A stretch of DNA of 8,130 bases from positions 1 to 8,130 of the forward strand of contig JACOXV010000062.1 in NCBI GenBank assembly GCA_016182225.1, given 5' to 3'. This document shows positions 4,806 through 8,130 of this stretch, one piece after another. The stretch's first letter is position 1. Each line of letters opens with the position of its first letter. This DNA comes from Candidatus Levyibacteriota bacterium (GTDB taxonomy: Bacteria > Patescibacteriota > Microgenomatia > Levybacterales > UBA12049). The position numbers and the translations under genes were made by a program. The notes under the pieces were generated by a model. It searched no databases. It was given only the letters and a program-made list of their open reading frames with translations, and was not told the DNA's origin.

Positions 4806-5575
4806 AGCTTGGTAAGGAATTCCTGGCCTTTTTCATATCCATTTTTAAAATCTTTATAGCTCATGGGATTTTTGCCTTCCACCTGAATTTTCTGCTCTGG
4901 CAAAAGCTTGATTAGGGTTTTTGGGGAATTTTGGGGAATTAGGGGATAATGAGTCCAGACACTAGGCCAGGGATAAAACGCTCGCACCGCTCGCTCAATA
5001 TCCAATTTCAAATTTCCAATTTCCAATGTTTGCAAATTAATAAAACCATCCTCGCGAGTCAAGAGTTTGGTATATGTAGCTTTTGAGTCATCTTGCGGTT
5101 TGAAAGTTTGATTTTCGCTATACTCTTCTACGACTTGGACTATCTCATCCGCTGCTTTTTCAAAAAGTCTTTTCGAAAGAGTTTCAAAAGTGTCATCGTC
5201 CCGAGTTTCTTCCTCAAATTGCTCAATTATAGGCCCGTGGTCTATTTCTTCGTCCATTTTTATAAATGTAACGCCTGTCTTTTTATCGCCGTTTAAAATT
5301 GCTGATTGAATAGGAGAAGCGCCTCTGTATTTAGGAAGGATAGAGGGATGAATATTTATTGCACCCAGACTTGGAATTGATAGAACCTCTTTGGATAAAA
5401 TTTGTCCGTATGCCGCAACAACAAAAAGATCGGGACGTAAACTCTTCAATTGTTCGATTGCTCGATTGTTAAATTGCTGAGGAGTTCTTATCACCTTTAC
5501 TACCTCAAATCTTTCTTCAATTTTGTTGATGATTGGTTCGATAAATTTGGGTGTACCGAAGAAAATAATACGCAT
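4793..5575 (-). CDS. fmt: Methionyl-tRNA formyltransferase, short form
   Basis: Fmt transfers a formyl group from 10-formyl-tetrahydrofolate to initiator Met-tRNA. The 260-residue protein starts with MRIIFFGTPKF, followed by the folate/catalytic core INIHPSILPKYRGASPIQ with N74 and H76, and D112 in MDEEIDHGPI; these match the N-H-D triad of the family. The C-terminal domain begins near VRAFYPWPSVW (197-207). Family members are usually about 310 residues. Two parts are shortened: about 30 residues around position 30, where E. coli Fmt has the QPDRPAGRGKK loop used for tRNA acceptor contact, and about 25 residues of the C-terminal beta-barrel. Catalysis looks intact, tRNA recognition may differ. 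The ATG lies 4 bp after def, without a visible Shine-Dalgarno, so it is probably cotranscribed and coupled. The last four codons and TAG lie in the repeat element. Confidence 0.5.
   Translation of the reverse strand: MRIIFFGTPKFIEPIINKIEERFEVVKVIRTPQQFNNRAIEQLKSLRPDLFVVAAYGQILSKEVLSIPSLGAINIHPSILPKYRGASPIQSAILNGDKKTGVTFIKMDEEIDHGPIIEQFEEETRDDDTFETLSKRLFEKAADEIVQVVEEYSENQTFKPQDDSKATYTKLLTREDGFINLQTLEIGNLKLDIERAVRAFYPWPSVWTHYPLIPQNSPKTLIKLLPEQKIQVEGKNPMSYKDFKNGYEKGQEFLTKLNLI
4915..4945 (+). repeat. G-run repeat within fmt (non-coding strand)
   Basis: Four G-runs (GGG at 4915, GGGG at 4923, 4933 and 4942) are separated by 5-6 bases, a motif able to form a three-layer G-quadruplex on the plus strand. 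On the coding strand it reads PLIPQNSPKT, in a stretch where Fmt is variable. The unit GGGGAATTn resembles the repeat in def. Confidence 0.5.
5001..5027 (-). repeat. Short AT-rich degenerate tandem repeat within fmt
   Basis: On the coding strand about four units of ATTGGAA / ATTTGAA run in a row, encoding LEIGNLKLDI. It lies between the conserved catalytic domain and the VRAFYPWP block and adds several residues relative to E. coli Fmt. It is a different unit from the G-run repeat 60 bp away. Confidence 0.5.
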
Positions 5576-5579
5576 AAAT

Positions 5580-6152
5580 TTAGATAGTTATTTCTTCAAA
5601 AATATCCTCACCTTTTTCATCTTTTTTGGACTGGTAGAGCTGTCCTTTTTGCTCGAGGACTCTTTTCGGAAATAAAATTCCATTTAAATGATCCACCTCA
5701 TGCTGGACTATAGTTGCCATAAAACCTCTAAAAGTTTTTAATCTTTTTTTTCCTGTTTCGTTAAAGTATTGAAGAGTTACCGAGTCCAATCGTTTTACTT
5801 CACCCCAAATAGTAGGAAGAGACAGGCAACCCTCAAGTCGCTTTGGCTTTTTGTTTCTGGGGCGATTGGGGAAGTTGGGGTTATTGGGGGTTTTAGTATC
5901 TAAAATTTTTGGGTTTATAAAGACAGAGATCTTGGATTTATTGGTAGGTTTGGCAATAAATATAGCGAAAGATAGACCTATTTGGGGAGCTGCCAGTCCT
6001 ACTCCTTTTGGGTCTGATGCGTTTAAGAGTGCATATTCCATATCGGATAAAAGTTTCCCAAGAGCTTTATCGTTTTTAGGATCTTTTGTAAAGGGATATT
6101 TTTTTGCAACAGCAGATAATACGGGATTTGGAGCCGAAATTATTTTTGTCAT
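5580..6152 (-). CDS. def: Peptide deformylase
   Basis: Def removes the N-formyl group from new polypeptides, undoing the modification made by Fmt. The 190-residue product has all three family motifs: GVGLAAPQIG (50-59), EGCLSLP (107-113, metal ligand C109) and QHEVDHLNG (150-158, metal ligands H151 and H155, catalytic E152). Between the conserved INPKIL and EGCLSLP lies an extra Pro/Asn-rich loop (about 88-101) encoded by a 9-bp tandem repeat. I chose the ATG at 6152 because the protein MTKIISAPNPVL begins as deformylases do, and because a perfect extended -10 box lies 10 nt before it. The in-frame ATG at 6194 lies upstream of that box and would be excluded from the transcript. The gene is followed after 4 bp by fmt, a classic pairing. 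Confidence 0.5.
   Translation of the reverse strand: MTKIISAPNPVLSAVAKKYPFTKDPKNDKALGKLLSDMEYALLNASDPKGVGLAAPQIGLSFAIFIAKPTNKSKISVFINPKILDTKTPNNPNFPNRPRNKKPKRLEGCLSLPTIWGEVKRLDSVTLQYFNETGKKRLKTFRGFMATIVQHEVDHLNGILFPKRVLEQKGQLYQSKKDEKGEDIFEEITI
5859..5890 (+). repeat. 9-bp G-run tandem repeat within def, G-quadruplex motif
   Basis: G-runs start at 5859, 5868, 5877 and 5886, exactly 9 bp apart (GGGGCGATT, GGGGAAGTT, GGGGTTATT, GGGGG). Four runs of at least four G with 5-base loops make a strong quadruplex candidate on the plus strand, which is the template strand for def. The coding strand reads TPNNPNFPNRPRN in frame. Confidence 0.5.
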
Positions 6153-6162
6153 TTGATCCCAA

Positions 6163-6171
6163 ATTATAGCA
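6163..6171 (-). promoter_or_regulatory. Extended -10 promoter of def-fmt
   Basis: Reading leftward the sequence is TGCTATAAT, a perfect extended -10 element, with 10 nt to the ATG at 6152. No convincing -35 hexamer is found 16-18 bp upstream, which is typical of extended -10 promoters. Confidence 0.5.
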
Positions 6172-6194
6172 TAATTTGTTTGCTCGGAGCTCAT

Positions 6195-6297
6195 TAGGCA
6201 GCGCTGAGGTCACAAATAAAATTTTCTTGGACTCGCTTCGCTGCAACAATTGCCGTCCTGCGAAAATTTTACAAGTTCCCCGCGCTAAATTAAATTA
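6195..6297. repeat. Intergenic hairpin element, copy B
   Basis: This is the second copy of the element at 4701-4805. Left 6203-6232 and right 6250-6297 match copy A; the right end shares 20 identical bases, ccccgcgctaaattaaatta (6278-6297). AAAATTTTC (6218-6226) pairs with GAAAATTTT (6262-6270), GGAC (6229-6232) with GTCC (6255-6258), and GCAA/TTGC form a small inner stem. The outer ends, AGCGCTGAGG and CCCCGCGCT, are imperfectly complementary. It sits between the ligase-like gene's stop, which its right end contains, and the def promoter. Confidence 0.5.
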
Positions 6298-8130
6298 TTT
6301 CCAAGCTTGAATAGAGTCTTTAGCTTCGGGATCATCTTTGGAAATATTATCTAGAATATATTGCATTTGATCCATGGCTTTTTTTCTAAACTCTGGTTTT
6401 TCAACAGTTGTACGATCAGCACCCAGGGAAAGTTCATTGTAAAAAAGACCGAGGGCATAGTGGGCATCTCTGTAATCCGGCTTTAATTTCACAGTCTTTT
6501 CTAGAATTTCCACAGCTTTTTCAAGCTCATTATTTTGTCCATATAAAACTCCCAAGTTATAGCTAATACTTGCTTCATTTCCTCCTAATTCGTAGGTTTT
6601 TTTCATTGCCTCAAGGGCTAGGGGGTAATACGATGGATTTACTTGAGCGAGAGTATAAAAAATTCTGGTTCTGGATTTCCAGAACACTATGTTATTTGGA
6701 TGTTCCAAAACCAGCTGATCACTTATCGCAACGGCACTGCCTACTAATTGTTGGGCAAGATTTGCAGATTCCGTAGCATTTTGCTCCCCTGGCGATGAAA
6801 GTAAAGTTACGGCCAGTGCAGTATCATTATATGCCATTTCGTCTCGAAAAACGGGTTCTGCCTTGGTGGCGACTGCCTGGTGTAGGAGAGGATAGGCTAG
6901 TTGGTATTCACCGGCCTTACTGTAATTTGATCCTAGGGCGTATGCTGTATCTGCTATCCAGAACTTGAAGAGAAAGTAAAGTAAATAGCCTGAAGTTAAG
7001 AAAAGAACTACGATTCCGCTCCACTGAAACATCCCGACATCTGTTCCGCTTTTACCCGAAAAACCTAGAGTTCTGGAAGGAAGAATGCTAAGCATTATAA
7101 AGACGAATACAGGAATTAGAAAAAGATAAATGTTCATTATGACTACAGAGAATCCAAAGAAATTAGTAACAAGAATTGTTATAAATCCTGCAACCGTCGA
7201 TATTACCAGCGGGTCTCTTGCGTTTTTAACGCTGTCTTTATTAACTTGTACCCCTAATTTATTAAATAATTTTTCAATATTACCGATTTTTTTGTTTAAT
7301 AAAATATAAAAGTATAGGCCCAGAAATATTCCTATTATTAAAAGATAAGATATAAAGCCGAAAGCTCCTGTAGTAGCCAGGTAGTTGAGGTATTCGTTAT
7401 GTGCTTTGTTATAAAGAAAATTCCATTCAGAAGTAAGATTATGCTCCGGCGGACGATTTTTATAATATGCATAAGCATAAGTTTCAACACCTGTGCCAAA
7501 AATTGGATTTTTCCTCCAGATATCTAGTGCGCCACGCCACACGATAAGTCGTATTTTTCCGGAATCTGTTCCTCCAAGCGGACCCGAATGAGGAGTTTCT
7601 TCGGGTGTTAGGGCTTTTGGTGCTTCTTTTTGAATCTGGCTTTTAAAGTTTTGGTAGGAAATTTTATCAAACGGAGAAAGAGGGACCTGGGCAAAGAATC
7701 CGATTGCGGCAAAAAGAAGAATTGTCACTACTATTATATATTGTTTTCCTATAAACTTTTTTGAAATTTTCTCCCTTTGAATAAATAGTATTGATCCGAA
7801 GAAGAAAAGAAGCGCAATTCCAAGTCCTATTACTCCGGATCTTGTTCTGGTCCAAAGAAAAGCCAGGAAAAATGCGGAGGAAAGACCAACAAATAAGAAA
7901 GAGAGCAGAGATTTATCTTTTCTTTCTTTCTTAAAGATCAGAGCAAAACCCAAAGCAACCGGAATTAATACAGCAAGGTATGCTGCCATCCATGCCGGCT
8001 GACCAAGAGTCGAGAAAATTCTGATTTTTGGCTGAAAATCCACAGTCCAGCAGGAAACATCAAAATTTCCCCTGAAAACAAGACACGTAGGATCATATCC
8101 GAAGTGGGAAGGAATTCCCCATGCCACAGT
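6295..8130 (-). CDS. O-antigen ligase/polymerase-like membrane protein with TPR-like tail, N-terminus beyond window
   Basis: The frame is open to the right edge, so the N-terminus is missing; 611 codons are visible. Numbers count from the GTG at 8127. The multi-pass Wzy_C/O-antigen ligase pattern is clear: RIFSTLGQPAWMAAYLAVLIP (36-56), the TRTRSG loop (93-98), a long periplasmic loop with KIRLIVWRGALDIWRKNPIFGTGVETYAYAYY (191-222, R198 in the conserved position) and KAHNEYLNYLATTGAFG (241-257, with the HNEYL motif). More membrane helices follow to about 390. The tail (about 391-610) is helical and repeat-like, clearest in the TPR unit ISYNLGVLYGQNNELEKAVEILEKTVKLKP (521-550) and the one after it. 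Such proteins join or polymerise lipid-linked glycans on the outer face of the membrane, or glycosylate proteins; which applies here cannot be told. No glycan genes are visible in the window. The TAA stop lies in repeat element copy B. Confidence 0.5.
   Translation of the reverse strand, partial: TVAWGIPSHFGYDPTCLVFRGNFDVSCWTVDFQPKIRIFSTLGQPAWMAAYLAVLIPVALGFALIFKKERKDKSLLSFLFVGLSSAFFLAFLWTRTRSGVIGLGIALLFFFGSILFIQREKISKKFIGKQYIIVVTILLFAAIGFFAQVPLSPFDKISYQNFKSQIQKEAPKALTPEETPHSGPLGGTDSGKIRLIVWRGALDIWRKNPIFGTGVETYAYAYYKNRPPEHNLTSEWNFLYNKAHNEYLNYLATTGAFGFISYLLIIGIFLGLYFYILLNKKIGNIEKLFNKLGVQVNKDSVKNARDPLVISTVAGFITILVTNFFGFSVVIMNIYLFLIPVFVFIMLSILPSRTLGFSGKSGTDVGMFQWSGIVVLFLTSGYLLYFLFKFWIADTAYALGSNYSKAGEYQLAYPLLHQAVATKAEPVFRDEMAYNDTALAVTLLSSPGEQNATESANLAQQLVGSAVAISDQLVLEHPNNIVFWKSRTRIFYTLAQVNPSYYPLALEAMKKTYELGGNEASISYNLGVLYGQNNELEKAVEILEKTVKLKPDYRDAHYALGLFYNELSLGADRTTVEKPEFRKKAMDQMQYILDNISKDDPEAKDSIQAWK

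Noticed and set aside
1..8130. Alternative genetic code with TGA as Gly, since no gene ends in TGA
   Set aside because: No in-frame TGA occurs in any gene and only seven stops are visible, so the standard bacterial code is sufficient.

Overview
The window looks like part of a small-genome Candidate Phyla Radiation (Patescibacteria) chromosome, most likely of the Microgenomates type. The supporting signs are an AT-rich, tightly packed layout and an almost complete lack of Shine-Dalgarno sites. A TrpR-like YerC/YecD regulator, a short methionyl-tRNA formyltransferase and an O-antigen ligase-like protein with a TPR tail also fit. The lineage is inferred from gene style, not from a marker-gene tree. 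All stops are TAA or TAG and no gene needs TGA as a sense codon.

Region 1 (1-3200, minus strand) is a three-gene cluster of predicted exported proteins, read right to left. It holds a 377-residue secreted or anchored protein, a 205-residue single-pass membrane protein, and a cysteine-rich repeat protein that runs off the left edge. The last gene is open from its ATG at 1406 to base 1 (468 codons, 70 Cys), so it is easily missed by a search that requires a stop. The gaps are 14 bp and then a 14-bp overlap, which suggests one transcript.

Region 2 (3200-4500) holds a TrpR-family DNA-binding protein and a site-2-protease-like M50 membrane peptidase. The TrpR-like promoter contains a palindrome centred on ACTAGT, and a perfect 30-bp version of it lies just beyond the gene's stop. 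This looks like a self-regulatory operator pair. The second copy lies upstream of the secreted-protein cluster.

Region 3 (4450-6300) carries housekeeping genes. rpmB (L28) on the plus strand diverges from the M50 gene through an almost perfectly symmetric overlapping promoter pair. def and fmt form a minus-strand pair with a 4-bp gap; Def removes the formyl group that Fmt adds to initiator tRNA. Both contain in-frame low-complexity repeats with G-quadruplex-type spacing. Two copies of a ~100-bp hairpin-forming element sit at 4701-4805 and 6195-6297, and their ends supply stop codons to adjoining genes.

Region 4 (6295-8130) is the C-terminal 611 residues of a polytopic O-antigen ligase/polymerase-like protein with a TPR-like tail, cut at its N-terminus by the window edge.

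The most notable signals are the recurring promoter geometry (-10 box, 8 nt, ATG) predicting leaderless mRNAs, the TrpR-like operator pair, the paired intergenic element, and the unclosed cysteine-rich repeat protein.
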